From Inia geoffrensis (lineage: Eukaryota > Chordata > Mammalia > Artiodactyla > Iniidae): DNA of 64,000 nt. This document shows positions 46,310 through 57,693 of the stretch, piece after piece; position 1 is the first letter of the stretch; every line of letters begins with the position of its first letter. The DNA lies in NCBI GenBank assembly GCA_036417435.1, contig CM070899.1, positions 175,117,494 through 175,181,493 on the forward strand. Direction: 5' to 3'. Made by a program: the position numbers and the translations under genes. The notes beneath the pieces were generated by a model. That model was not told where the DNA came from. It searched no databases and saw only the letters and a program-made list of their open reading frames with translations.

Positions 46310-47025
46310 TTTACATGGATGTTACTTTTAAATGTTCCAGATTCAAAGATGAAATGCCAAGGTATTATATTTCTCCCCATTGAAGAATGTAGCTTCTCAA
46401 CAGTAAACTATATTTTAAAATATTTAAATTCTACAAAGTTACAAGAAATACTGTCAAATCTAGCAACCTTTTTTTTTAATAGAAAACAAGTTATTGAAGC
46501 AAATAAGCATTCATACCAAAGGCAAGAAGTGTAACTATTTTACAACAAATTATCAAATTTTACAGACTTCAATTTTCTCATCATTAACTTGGAGCTAATT
46601 ATTAATTTTTATGATTTCAGGTAGAATAATTTGTATAAATTTACAGAATAACTTTGTAATCATTGTTCTAATCAGAGAAATAAAGTGTAATAACTTAGAT
46701 GCTTATTTCAGGGAAGAGCACCATTTCCAAAGTCTCATAAGGCCATTCTAGGAGGGCAGCAGCAACCCTGGGAGAGAAGCCAGGAATGGAAACTATGTCC
46801 ATTTTTTGAGGCCATGTCAAGCCTCTCCTGAGATCTACCCCTGCACAATTCAGTTATATGAGACAATAAATTCCTTTTTTTTTCCATCAGCTACTTTGGT
46901 TTCCAATTTTCATTTTCAATCACTGGCTACCAAAAGGATCCTAACTGTTACAGAGCAACATGCTCAGACCCACAAGATCCACTTCAGGGAAATCAGATAG
47001 GAAATTAATGGCATAGTTTAAGAAG
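46310..47025. other. Upstream sequence, nothing recognised
   Basis: AT-rich; no exon or repeat assigned. Confidence 0.4.
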
Positions 47026-47033
47026 AAGAATGG

Positions 47034-47223
47034 GGTCTTCCCTGGTGACGCAGTGGTTGGGAGTCCGCCTGCCGATGCAGCGGACACGGGTTCGTGCCCC
47101 AGTCCAGGAAGATCCCACATGTCGTGGAGCGGCTGGGCCCGTGAGCCATGGCCACTGAGCCTGCGCGTCCGGAGCCTGTGCTCCGCAACGGGAGAGGCCA
47201 CAACAGTGAGAGGCCCGCGTACC

Positions 47224-47253
<30 letters not shown>
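47034..47253 (+). mobile_element. Short CHR SINE (cetacean type)
   Basis: Head GGTCTTCCCTGGTGACGCAG, GGTTCGTGCCCCAG, CCGCGTACCGC and an A29 tail, the longest in the window. Target duplication AAGAATGGGG at 47026-47035 and 47254-47263. Confidence 0.93.
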
Positions 47254-47257
<4 letters not shown>

Positions 47258-47263
47258 ATGGGG

Positions 47264-48751
47264 TTTGTCGCAGGAGGCCCCACAATTGGGATGCACTCAA
47301 CAGGTGGTCAACAGCCAGACTGGATCGATGGGTCCTGGGGGGACAAATGGGATGTACGAGAGGAGGGAGAAGATAATCTAAACTGACTCCCACTTCTAAG
47401 TGCCCCTTAGAATTTCATAAATTATTAACTCATAAAATTAGAAATGTCCCCCTGATTCACTCTCTTTTTTCCTCTTGGTGTTATTGTCATATTACTCCAA
47501 ACAGTCAAGCGCAAGGTGTCAAGTAGCTACAGCCATCCTTATGATAGGGATATCCTCAAATTTTTTGGAGAGACATCACTCACCAAGATTAAACCACAAG
47601 GAAGAAAAGCAGATGATAACAAATGAGGAAATACACCTGGCTCAACTTGAGTGACAGCCATAAAATTAACCCTACTTAGGAGGTTTTTGTAAAAAAACAT
47701 AAATCTCCAAGTTGTCAGGGTGATGCTCAGCATACAAATCACAACATATCCAAATATACAATGTATCCTAGTAATTAAATCAACTATCTGTCACCAGAAA
47801 GGACTTTTGTTCTCTGAATCTGTTACACCCAGGAACCTGCCAGGGCACTTCAAACATGAGACAGGTGCTTTCAATGACTAGCTAAATACTGGATGTCAGC
47901 CATTTCATTGCGTAACTCTAATTCCCAGAGTTGAAAAACAAACTCATCTTCACTGCTTTTATATCATGTAACCACACACCTCCCTCCCACTATCCCTAGA
48001 GTTTAAAATAAACACGTTATTATTCTATTAGCTCTAAGTAAATCAACGTTACCAAAATATGCTATAACCTAATGGAAATATTGGCGCTATTTGATAGCAA
48101 TTATAAGGATTCTGGTAAGGATGTTAAAATTTATTTCACAAGGGCTATAGCTTGTGCTATACAGCCAAATTTTTAGCCATCAATTGAAATTATACCTATA
48201 CAAACCCTCTAAAGAGCTTGTTTCATTAACTTTATTTTGACACTTGGTGCTGGCGATAGCTCTTTATTTTTGGATCTCGCTACCCCACTGGCTTCAAGGA
48301 CTGTTCGGCTTCTGTCCTACACCAGGACTCTTCTTAACAACGGATTTGAAAAATAAATTTTTTTTCAGACTACTCATTGGTGTCACTTGGACCCAGTCTC
48401 ATAAGTGAGCATTCTACGAGTCACATAATTGGGCATTCTTTAAAAAGCTCAGGATCTTGTTCTAAATTTTTTCTTTATAATCCTATCTTTTTTCCTTAAT
48501 ACATGCTTCTGCTCTGCTGCTAAGGAAATGCACAACAGCATTTTCCATAAAGTGCAATTTTCTAGGACGTTATTTCATTTTCTCACATTTTCAGTTAGCA
48601 GCTATGATGGATCTCCTACTTACCAACTAAAAGCATGACGAGGCTACATTGGCATAGATTCCACTAAAAATAATGACATATTTGATTTTGATCTTCAACT
48701 TGTGAAAAATGATTATTTCTCTTCTGGTGAATTTTATCAAGTGGTTTTTTC
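47264..48751. other. Upstream sequence, nothing recognised
   Basis: About 1.5 kb of unique-looking AT-rich sequence. Confidence 0.4.
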
Positions 48752-48924
48752 TACAGTCGTGGCGCCCAGCCCTGGCTGCGCATCAGAATCCCTGTGAGGT
48801 TGTTTAAACATACAGATGCCCAAGGCCCTGCTGCCAGAAATTCTGAATCTGTAGCTAGCATTTGTATATTTAAAAGCTCCACAGGTAATTTTGATGGGCA
48901 GCCAGCACTGAGAACTGCTGTTCT
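48752..48924 (+). repeat. MER5-like (hAT-Charlie) relic
   Basis: GCGCATCAGAATCCCTGTGAGG, TTGTTTAAACATACAGATGCC, AAATTCTGAATCTGTAG, TTTTGATGGGCAGCCAGCAC, ending AGAACTGCTGTTCT. No coding part. Confidence 0.75.
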
Positions 48925-49367
48925 ACAATATGACTAAAAGCTTTTCTTCTTAGGGAATGGAGTATAAAGATGAAGTAATTTCTAAGTTTTGAAAGCAGCA
49001 ATTCAATATTGACTTATATTTTTATGTAATGACTCAAATGGAGCAGGGGCTCTATAAGTAAAATACAGAAAACAAGGGGTACAGCCTTGACCCACTGCAG
49101 AGTCTTACATCCTGGTTATCACACCCTTTGCTGACCTCCTCTGAACACAAGCTTCTCCTATGTTACACAGCTGTCTGCTGTCTGGATGTCCCCATGTCCT
49201 TCAGCCTGCTGGGATCCCCTCCTTCTCTGAGATCTTAATAAAACTGACTTAAAACCATTTCTTTAACAAGGAAAAATGCAGAGACCTTTCCCAGATTTGG
49301 GGGATTTATTGGGATGGGGAACAGAAGTGGTAGGGCCTTGCATATTTCCTAGCCTCTATGTTCTTTA
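48925..49367. other. Upstream sequence, nothing recognised
   Basis: Unique-looking sequence. Confidence 0.4.
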
Positions 49368-49722
49368 CACCCATTTGGACTGCTACCACAAAAATACCTT
49401 AGACTGGGTGGCTTAACAACAAACATTTATTTCTCAGTTCTGGAAGCTGAGAAGTCCAAGATCAAGGCACTGGTAGATTCAGTGTCTGGTGAGAACCCAC
49501 TTCCTTGTTCACAGACAGCCATCTTCTCACTGTGTCCTCATATGGTGGAAGGGGTGAGGGATCTCTCTGGGGTCTCTTCTATAAAGGCACTAATTCCATT
49601 CATGAGGGCTCCACCCTCACAATCTAATCACCTCCCAACCCCCCGCCTCCAAACCCCCTCACATTGGGGATTAAGCTTCAACCTATGAATTCAGAGGAGA
49701 CTCAGATATTCAGTCCATAGCA
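49368..49722 (-). repeat. MST/MLT1-type MaLR LTR
   Basis: Reverse LTR: TTAGACTGGGTGGCTTAACAAC, GCCATCTTCTCACTGTGTCC, CAACCTATGAATTCAG, ending TCAGTCCATAGCA. Solo copy. Confidence 0.88.
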
Positions 49723-51854
49723 GTCCCCAAGTTCCTACTTCCTCTGGATTCCCCCCTCTGCTTTCCTGGTTTTGCCTCTATGCATGCTGCCCCTTTTCTG
49801 TGCCACCCACCCCACTGGCTACAGCTTTGACACCGATGTTCTTCCCCACAGCACCACCAAAATTTGTGTTTTACTATTGATAGTTGAGAAAAGTCTCTTT
49901 CAACTTCATAAATTTCTATTGGTAATGTCAGGTAAAACTTTAGGACTGTTGTCAAGATGAGAAAATAAACTATCAGATTTTTTTTCATATAGATTTGAAA
50001 GAATATTCTACAGAGTAGGTTGTGGCTCCATGAATATCAAACTTGTTCCCCTATCTACATTTTTCTAGTACCTTACACTGTCCTCCAGTTTCCTCTCATG
50101 AACCAACATCTATCCCTGCATGCTTATTTCATGACACCAGGATAATAAACAATGTTGGCAGCCAGAGAAAGTCTGTGAAGTTCATAGAGAATAACACCTG
50201 CTCTATGTACCTCACAAAGTCGTTTTGTTTTTTGTAACATAAGGACTAAACGTGAATAAATGTGAGCAGCACGTTATAAGTGGTGGCTAATTTTATTGTG
50301 TTCATAAAGTATCATATAACTGGTAGCTACTTTTAACACTTATTATTTTTGTGAGGTAAATAGGATGCGCTGGGAATTCCTGTCGCATGTTTTGTGATCT
50401 CTTATCCATCCACCCACATTCTAGAAACACATATAACAAAACAACTGGCATTAAGCTTGGACAGAATAGTTGATTCACCTTCTTTTTCTTTCAGTTTGTA
50501 AAGTATATATTAAAATATTGAAAATGTTTTTTTTAATAAGTAATGGTATTGTTGGCAAATGTATATCTAGGGCAGTTTATCTTGCTTCCAAAGAATTTCT
50601 GCTCAGACCACAGAAAACTCGCTACAGACGAGGAACGGTGTATCAGGATTGGTAGGTTTAGTAATGCATTTATTGGGAGCATATTTGCATATTCATTTTA
50701 AAAATTGACACTGCAAGATTGGGAGTAAGGTTCTTGGGAATCGAATTCCTATGCTCTTGGAGATTCCTGAATCAAGTCATTACTGTAGGTCTTTTAAAAA
50801 AAATCCGCACTGATTAATATGCGGCTTGTTCTCTTGCAATAAGCATGCTCGATACGGAAGAAGAATGCTACTGTGCTGTTTCCTCATTACCAACAAATTG
50901 TCTCTCTCTCCCAAGACGTTCTGTGTACAGTCATTAGCCAGGCCCAGATGGCCAAAAGCTCCCACATCAGAACTTCTCAGAAATCCTGAGCTAAGTATTT
51001 TCCCCAGAGGATCCACAGTCATCTATATAACTTAGTGTAAAAAGGACTGAGAAATTGCTTCTATAAAAAAGTTCTCCAACTTGTGGACTGAAATCCCGTG
51101 GGTGTTTATCTGGGGAGAAGAATTTCTCACTTCATTTCTCTTTTAGCCTAGGAGTGGTCAGTAGATAATTTTCTATTTTTGCAGAACTGCAGCAAACGCC
51201 TTATTACTCCCTCGGAAATTCAAACAGAAGAGTGGGGCTGAATGATAAAGAATAAAGAATGAGAAAATAACATCAGTATTTTCTATACTAACAATGGCTT
51301 TCCAACAGGTCTGAACACAACCTGTTTCCGTATTGGAAAAAGAGAGTAACCCAGCAAAAATACGCAACGACCCCTCCAAAAGGACATTTATTGTTCTTTT
51401 GAACTGCCCAGTATTTGAACCTCCACCCTGAGTCTGACAGCCTGGAAACTCTGCTGACTGCCAGATACTTGCATTTCCAGGCTCCCTTGCAGCCAGTATG
51501 CTGGCAGGTAAACTGGCTTCTCTCCCAGATGCTGACCCAGAGCACAAGAAGCAGGAAGAGTGCAGCATGCTCTTTCTGCAGTGTCAGCGGCAGCTTTGTT
51601 TCCGAAATAAGCCCATTGGCCCAAATAATCTATCAAGTCAGATTCCCCCAGATAAGGATCTGAAGACAAGTAGGGGCCGTGATCTCTGGAAGCACTGGTC
51701 GGGAAGTTAGAGAACAGAAGAAAGCCAAACAGCAAGCGTACCTTGGTGAACAGGTTATTCTTATGAACACTGAAGGTTCAGTCCTGCTGAGGCCTGTAGG
51801 AGACAAAGCAGAACACATCTCAGCATTTCGCTACTGGAGTATTTATCCTCATTT
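49723..51854. other. Upstream sequence, nothing recognised
   Basis: About 2.1 kb without a recognised repeat. Short open stretches on both strands (51400-51740) have no family resemblance and no splice context. Confidence 0.4.
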
Positions 51855-52962
51855 ATCGACTGAATGTATGTGCCTCTCAAAATTCATATGTTGGAGCCCT
51901 AAGCCCCAGTGTGGCAGTATTTGGAATAAGGAAGTAATTAGGGATAAATGAGGTCATAAGGGTGGGGTTCTGAGCCAAGAGGATTAGAGTCCTTATAAGA
52001 AGAGACATCTGGAGTCCCATATGTTGAATTTTGCTTTTGTTTCCCTTGCCTGAGGAAACATATCCAGAAAGATATTGCTAAGACTGATGTCAAACAGCAA
52101 ACTGTCTATGTTTTCTTCTAGGAGTTTTATGGTTTCATGTCTTACGTTCGTCTTTAACCCATTATGAGTTAAGTTTTGTGTATGGTGTGCGATAGTGGTC
52201 CAGTTTCATTCTTTTGCATGTGGCTGTCCAGTTTTCCCAACACCATCTATTGAAGATATTGTCCTTTCTCCATGTATGTTCTTTGCTCCTTTGTTTTAAA
52301 TTAATTGTCCATATATGCATGGGTTTACTTCTGGACTCTCAATTATGTTCCATTGATCTATGTGTTTTTCTGCCAATACCATGCTGTTTTGATCACTGTG
52401 GCTTTGTAATACAGTTTGAAATCAGGGTGTGTGATACCTCAGGCTTTGTTCTTTTTTCTCAGGATTGCTTTGGTTTGTGGAGCGAACAAAACCAAACCAA
52501 AACAAACATGTAGATACAGAAAACAGAGCCGTGATTACCAGAGGGAAAGGGGGGAAGGGGGAGGGCAAAATGGATAAAAGTGATCAACTGTATGGCGAGG
52601 GATGGAAACTAAATTTTTGGTGATGAACATGCTGTAGGGTATATAGACATAGAAGTAGAATGTACACATGAAACCTATATAGTGTTATAAACCAGTTATC
52701 TCAATAAAAAATAAATTTAAAACAGAAGAGACACCTGAGAGCTCTCTCTCTCTCCCTATGCACACTCAGAGGAAAGGCCATGTGAGTACCCAGCAAGAAG
52801 GTGGCTGTCTTCAAGCCAGGAAGAGGACCTTCACCAAAAACAAAATCGGCCAAAGCCTTGATCTTGGACATCCCAGCCTCCAGAACTTTGAGAAGATTAA
52901 TTTCTGTTATTTAAGCTATCCAGTCTGTGGTATTTTGTTATGGCAGCCCGGGCTGACTAACA
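51855..52962 (+). repeat. MST/MLT1-type MaLR LTR split by an L1
   Basis: Two halves (51855-52011 and 52724-52962): GACTGAATGTATGTGCCTCTC, TTCATATGTTGGAGCCC, GTCCTTATAAGAAGAGACA, then AAGGCCATGTGAGTACCC, GATCTTGGACATCCCAGCC and GGCAGCCCGGGCTGACTAAC. The L1 at 52012-52723 entered in the GAAGAGACA region. Confidence 0.9.
52012..52723. mobile_element. 5'-inverted (twin-primed) L1 insertion
   Basis: The left part (52012 to about 52488) is an ORF2 piece in reverse (CAGTTTTCCCAACACCATC, TTATGTTCCATTGATCTATG). The right part (about 52489-52723) is an L1 3' UTR in forward sense ending CTCAATAAAAAATAAATTTA. One target duplication, AGAAGAGACATCTG (51998-52011) / AGAAGAGACACCTG (52724-52737), encloses both, so this was one event. 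Confidence 0.85.
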
Positions 52963-53197
52963 CATCCTTCGATTGTCACATCCTGAGGTCATTAACACTC
53001 CAGTGACATCCAGCCCGCCCTCCTGGGATGGGCAGAGCACCACCAGAGGCAGCCTTCCCATGTAGAATCACAGGTACTTGCAGCAACCATGATCACAGAA
53101 GGGGCAGTGGGTGCCCAGGGGCTATGGACAGGGCATTGACAAGAGTCTGCTGCAGTGGCAGCCACGAAACTATGACATTTACTGTTTTGTGGCAGCA
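52963..53197. other. Upstream sequence, nothing recognised
   Basis: Unique-looking, moderately GC-rich. Confidence 0.4.
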
Positions 53198-53209
53198 GAA
53201 GTGGGTTTT

Positions 53210-53339
53210 TTTGTTTTGTTTTGTTTTGTTTCTGGCCTTGTAGCATGTGGGAACCTCAGTTCCCCCACCAGGGGGTCAAACCCATGCCCATGCAGTGGAG
53301 GCGCAGAGTCTTAACCACTGGACCACCAGGGAAGTCCCG
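53210..53339 (-). mobile_element. Short tRNA-derived SINE
   Basis: A GTTTT-repeat tail at the left, CCACCAGGGGGTCAAACCC, TTAACCACTGGACCACCAGG, GAAGTCCC head. Perfect target duplication GAAGTGGGTTTT at 53198-53209 and 53340-53351. Confidence 0.9.
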
Positions 53340-53351
53340 GAAGTGGGTTTT

Positions 53352-53759
53352 GTTTTTTCTTAACCAGATCAGCTCTGCTCCATCGTTTTCAATCATTTTT
53401 CCTGGCTGCTTAGCTTTGCACCAGGGTCTCCTACTCTCCCAAGGATTCAGAGGGCTGCCTTTATTTAATAAACTACTTTTCTGCTTAAATCAGCTAGTTC
53501 CATTTCTCCTGTTTGCAACTAAGAGCACTAACTGTATGCTCCAAGTTAAATTTAGTCATGAAAACAAGAATCTATCAGTGTCATCTGCATCTTACTATCC
53601 AAAATTACAAAAGCAAAGCTATCTAATTCATGACTGAATTAAGGCAAATTAGTAGATGACCTTGAAGGATACTTCCTGCAAAATAAAATTATAATATTTG
53701 CCGCAAATATGTATCAAAAGCCTTAACGTTTTGTTTACCATGTGGCCCAACGTATCTAT
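53352..53759. other. Upstream sequence, nothing recognised
   Basis: Unique-looking sequence. Confidence 0.4.
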
Positions 53760-54535
53760 TTCTAGCTAACTGTCCTAAGGAAATAATTGGACAAGAGCTC
53801 AAAGATGAATACATAATAATTTTTTTCAAGGCATTATATGTAATAGCAAAAAATTAGAAACAAATCAAAATCAAGGTAGTATTTAAATAAATTATAATAC
53901 TTCTATAGCGGAGTACTTCACAGCTATGAAGAGTGATATTACAGAAGTATGTTTTTTAATATAAAAAAGGAAATTCATAATGTAAGTTAAAAAGCAAGTT
54001 AGAGAATAGTATATTCAGTGATACCTCTTTTTTTATTGAAGTATAGTTTATTTACAATGTTGTGTTGGTTTCTAGTATACAGTAAAGTGATTCAGTTATA
54101 CATATATATTCTTTTCATATATATATAATATATTGAATATAGTTCAACATATATAATATATTGTTCAATAGTTCAATATATATAATATATTAAATATAGT
54201 TCCCTATGCTATAGAGTAGAACTTTGTTGATTATCTACTTTATATATAGTAGTTTGTATCTGTTAATTCCAAACTCCTAATTTATCCCTCCCCTACCCCT
54301 TTCCCCTTTGTTAACCATAAGTTTGCTTTCTATGTCTATGAGTCTGTTTCTGTTTTGGAAATAAGTTCATTTGTATCGTATTTTAGATTCCACATATAAA
54401 TGATATCACATGATATTTGTCTTTCTCTGACTTATTTCCCTTAGTATGACAATCTCTAGGTTCATCCATGTTGCTGCAAATGGCATTATTTCATTCTTTT
54501 TGATGGCTGAGTAATATTCCATTTTATATTTTATT

Positions 54536-54566
<31 letters not shown>

Positions 54567-55030
54567 ATATATCACATCACATCTTCTTTATCCATTCATC
54601 TATTGATATCCAATCATCTGTTGATATCCATTCATCTGTTGAACGTTTAGGTTGCTTCCAATTCTTGGCTATTGTAAATAGTGCTGCTATGAACACTGGG
54701 ATGCATGTGTCTTTTCTAATTAAGAGTTTTCATTTTTTTCCAGATATATGCCTAGGAGTGAGATTGGTGGATCATATGGTAACTCTATTTTTAATTTTTT
54801 AAGGAACCTCTATACTGTTTTCCATAGTGGCTGCACCAATTTACATTCCCACCAACAGTGTAGTAGGACTCCCTTTCAGTGAGATTTTTAAAAGAAGAAA
54901 TATACATAAATCTTGGAGAAAATTCTGAAAAGATATATAGCAATATATTAATCAGTTATATTGAGGTGGTAGAAAAAAAGATGATTTTTATTTTCACCTT
55001 ATAGTTAGATATATTTATGACTCTTCTGTA
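53760..55030 (+). repeat. Old LINE 3' region split by a younger L1
   Basis: Flanking pieces (about 53760-54020 and 54883-55030) have the pattern of an old L1 3' UTR (AACTGTCCTAAGGAAATAATTGG, ATTATATGTAATAGCAAAAAATTAG, GATATATAGCAATATATTAATC). Family uncertain. Confidence 0.45.
54027..54874 (-). mobile_element. L1 3' end, 5'-truncated
   Basis: Reverse L1 3' end: ATTGAAGTATAGTTTATTTAC, CTATGCTATAGAGTAGAAC, ACATATAAATGATATCAC, TTCCATAGTGGCTGCACC. It includes AT-rich expansions at 54115-54200 and 54535-54575. Short target duplication TTCAGTGA at 54014-54021 and 54875-54882. Confidence 0.88.
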
Positions 55031-56559
55031 CTAAGCATTAACTGCTTACCAAATTTTAATATAATAACAATACCTGCTCTACCTCACAAAAATATTATAG
55101 TATAAAAAAGTGTGATTGTCCCTAAAAATTTCATAAACATGCCGTTAAGGAAAGCTTTCATAGCAGAAGATAAATGACAATCTTCAAAACAATTTAACAC
55201 ATAATTTAACAATGCATTACTAGGGCTGCTATGGTTAATAACAATAGGCACAAAAATAATGCTAAGATTATGCACAAACAATTAGCTGTCAAGTGTGAAT
55301 CAATACAGGAATTCATTCAGTACTAAACATGCAAACCTAAGATTGTCTTCAGCATCAGTTGCAACAAGATGTCCTAGAATAACACCAATTACAAGAGATC
55401 AAAAGGTACTGGCCAATAAAGCAGGCATTGGATTATGTAAAAATATTAAAACAGTGGATATTACTGATACCATAATTACTCCTAGCAGGAACACTTGTAA
55501 AACCTAAGGAGACAGAATTAAACAAGGAGCTCTGGCAGAAGAATTAAAGCCAATGTGTAAATCGAACACTACTAAATTAAATTCTGTTGTCCTGGCAACT
55601 TTAATGCTTTAATAAATAAGTTATTCGACATCTCACAGAGCTTGGAATTTATCATGTGTTAGTGAAAATTCAGAAGCTATTCCTTCTATGTACTTGTAAT
55701 ATAGCCAAAAAATTTCTATCTCAAAAATAAGTCATGGAGTTAGCCCCTAGGGCCTGAGAGGTCACCAGCGAGGTAGAACTGTGGATTCCTCCCCCCAGTA
55801 TTCCTTATCCCCTCTGCCATCCTGACAGAAGCCAGATTTGGTTTGGGCAATGGATTTGCACACACAGCCTGTGCTGGATGTCCCCTCCAGATCTGCCCTC
55901 CTCCCTTCTCTAGCACTTCGACCTGGGAGACTGACCCGCGTGGACTAGATCATGGGCGCTCATGACCTTAGGCTTCCAGTTGGGTTTGGACAATGGGGAA
56001 CCCCTGCAGGAGGTCAGAGGGCAGGAGAAGAATAAGGCCAAGGTATTGTTCTCTCTGGCCCCCTCCGTGCAGACTGGCTGCTTCCCTCACCTAAGGTCAT
56101 AGGACAGGCCCTCTCCCCACAGCCTCTCCCCACAGCCCTCTCCCCACAGCCTATCTGTTCCTGTGGTACATTTGTCTCTAGGTTCTGGAAACCTTTCACC
56201 AACACAACCCACCCTCCGGGCTAGGGGTGGCAAGGCTCTGCTCTTACTAACCACGGGGTACTGCACTCATGTGGATTCCCTACACGCTTTCCCATCTTTG
56301 TAGGTAGTCACTTTATTAAACTCTCCTCAGATTACTCTTGTTTCCTGCTGGGACCTTGACGGATCACATGCCCCAGCCCCAGCTCCAGGAATGGTTTGTT
56401 TAAGCCATCAGCAAAGTCCATTCTATTGATTAAAGAGTGGACCCAAGATGTGTGATCCAATGAGAGTGAGTCTCAGGATTCTTGCTTGGAACTCTAGGCC
56501 TGAAGCAGCCTCTCTTACAACAGGCAATGTTGACTTAGTTGACCCCAAGGAACCCAACA
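55031..56559. other. Upstream sequence with no named feature
   Basis: About 1.5 kb. A minus-strand reading from about 55520 to 55084 is hydrophobic and nearly open (about three stops) but resembles nothing I know. A short tandem CCTCTCCCCACAG x3 lies at 56109-56152. Confidence 0.4.
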
Positions 56560-56925
56560 GCTCTGTGGCTTAACTCAAGAGAAGTCTATTTCTTGTTCAC
56601 ATTATAGTATAATGAAGATCGGCACGAGGTGGGGAAGGTCTACTTCACAAAGTAATCAAGGGCTCAGGTCAATGTCATCTGATGTCTCCACTATCCCTTA
56701 GGGCCCCTTGTTCTTGCTGCAGACATGGCAAGATCAGGAGCATGGACTCAGGCCTGAGAGATACATGAGCCCCACTCACATTCCATTGGCCAGAACTCAC
56801 TCATAGGGCCCCCACCGAACTGCAGGGGACTGGGAATTGTAGTCTAGCTGTGTGGCAAGGACGAAAACAGAAGTTTGGTGAACCACTAGCCAGCCTCTAC
56901 CTCACCCTTGCGGCGAGGGGTAGCT
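56560..56925. repeat. Interspersed repeat of unnamed family
   Basis: CACATTCCATTGGCCAGAACTC, GACTGGGAATTGTAGTCTAG, GCCAGCCTCTAC and the TCTATTTCTTGTTCACA left part recur in other mammalian genomes in my memory, but I cannot name the family. Confidence 0.45.
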
Positions 56926-57295
56926 GTATCAGTTACGATGGCATCTGGCAGCATGAGGCCAGAAACTGAACTACAATGACTTAACCAAATAAGGCCTTTG
57001 TTTGTTTTTATGTAACAAGGAATCTAGGCGTAGGCAATTCAGAGCTGCTCAAGGAACCAGGCTTCTCCTCCTTATTTCTCTGCAATCCTTAAAAGACTTA
57101 TATTCTCCTGGTTGCAAGATGGCTTTAGATAATTCTGTCAGAAGTCCAGGCAGAAGGAAGGGGGAAGGACAAAGTGCAAAGGATGAAAGGAATGGGTCTG
57201 GCAAGTTTGGTCCCTTTCTTCAAAGGCTTTCCTGGAAGCCCCATCTAGCAGACTGTCTCTTTCATGGCCATGCTACCTTCAAGGAAGCCTGAGGT
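56926..57295. other. Upstream sequence, nothing recognised
   Basis: Unique-looking sequence. Confidence 0.4.
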
Positions 57296-57432
57296 AATGT
57301 TACCAGGTAAAATATAGGACATTCAGTTAAACTCAAATTTCAGACAAACGACAAATCATGTTTTGTGTAAGTATGGATGTCTCATGCTGGGCATCCTGTT
57401 TTTATTTGTTTTTGCTAGATCTAGCAAGTCTA
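57296..57432. repeat. Palindromic MITE-like element
   Basis: ACCAGGTAAAATATAGGACA at the left and GGCATCCTGTTTTTATTTG at the right are imperfect inverted arms around a short centre, as in a common palindromic mammalian DNA transposon. Confidence 0.6.
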
Positions 57433-57452
57433 GCCTGTGAAGATGTGTATTT

Positions 57453-57680
57453 TTTTGTTTTTTGTTGATGTTGGTGGTGGGTTTTTTTGCAGTACGTGGG
57501 CCTCTCACTGTTGTGGCCTCTCCCGTTGTGGAGCACAGGCTCCGGACGCGCAGGCTCAGCGGCCATGGCTCACGGGCCCAGCCGCTCCACAGCATGTGGG
57601 ATCTTCCCAGACCGGGGCACGAACCTGTGTCCCCTGCATCAGCAGGCGGACTCTCAACCACTGCGCCACCAGGGAAGCCC
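57453..57680 (-). mobile_element. Short CHR SINE (cetacean type)
   Basis: Left tail is a G/T-interrupted T-run; body GCAGTACGTGGGCCTC to CCACCAGGGAAGCCC. Perfect target duplication AAGATGTGTATTT at 57440-57452 and 57681-57693. Confidence 0.94.
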
Positions 57681-57693
57681 AAGATGTGTATTT

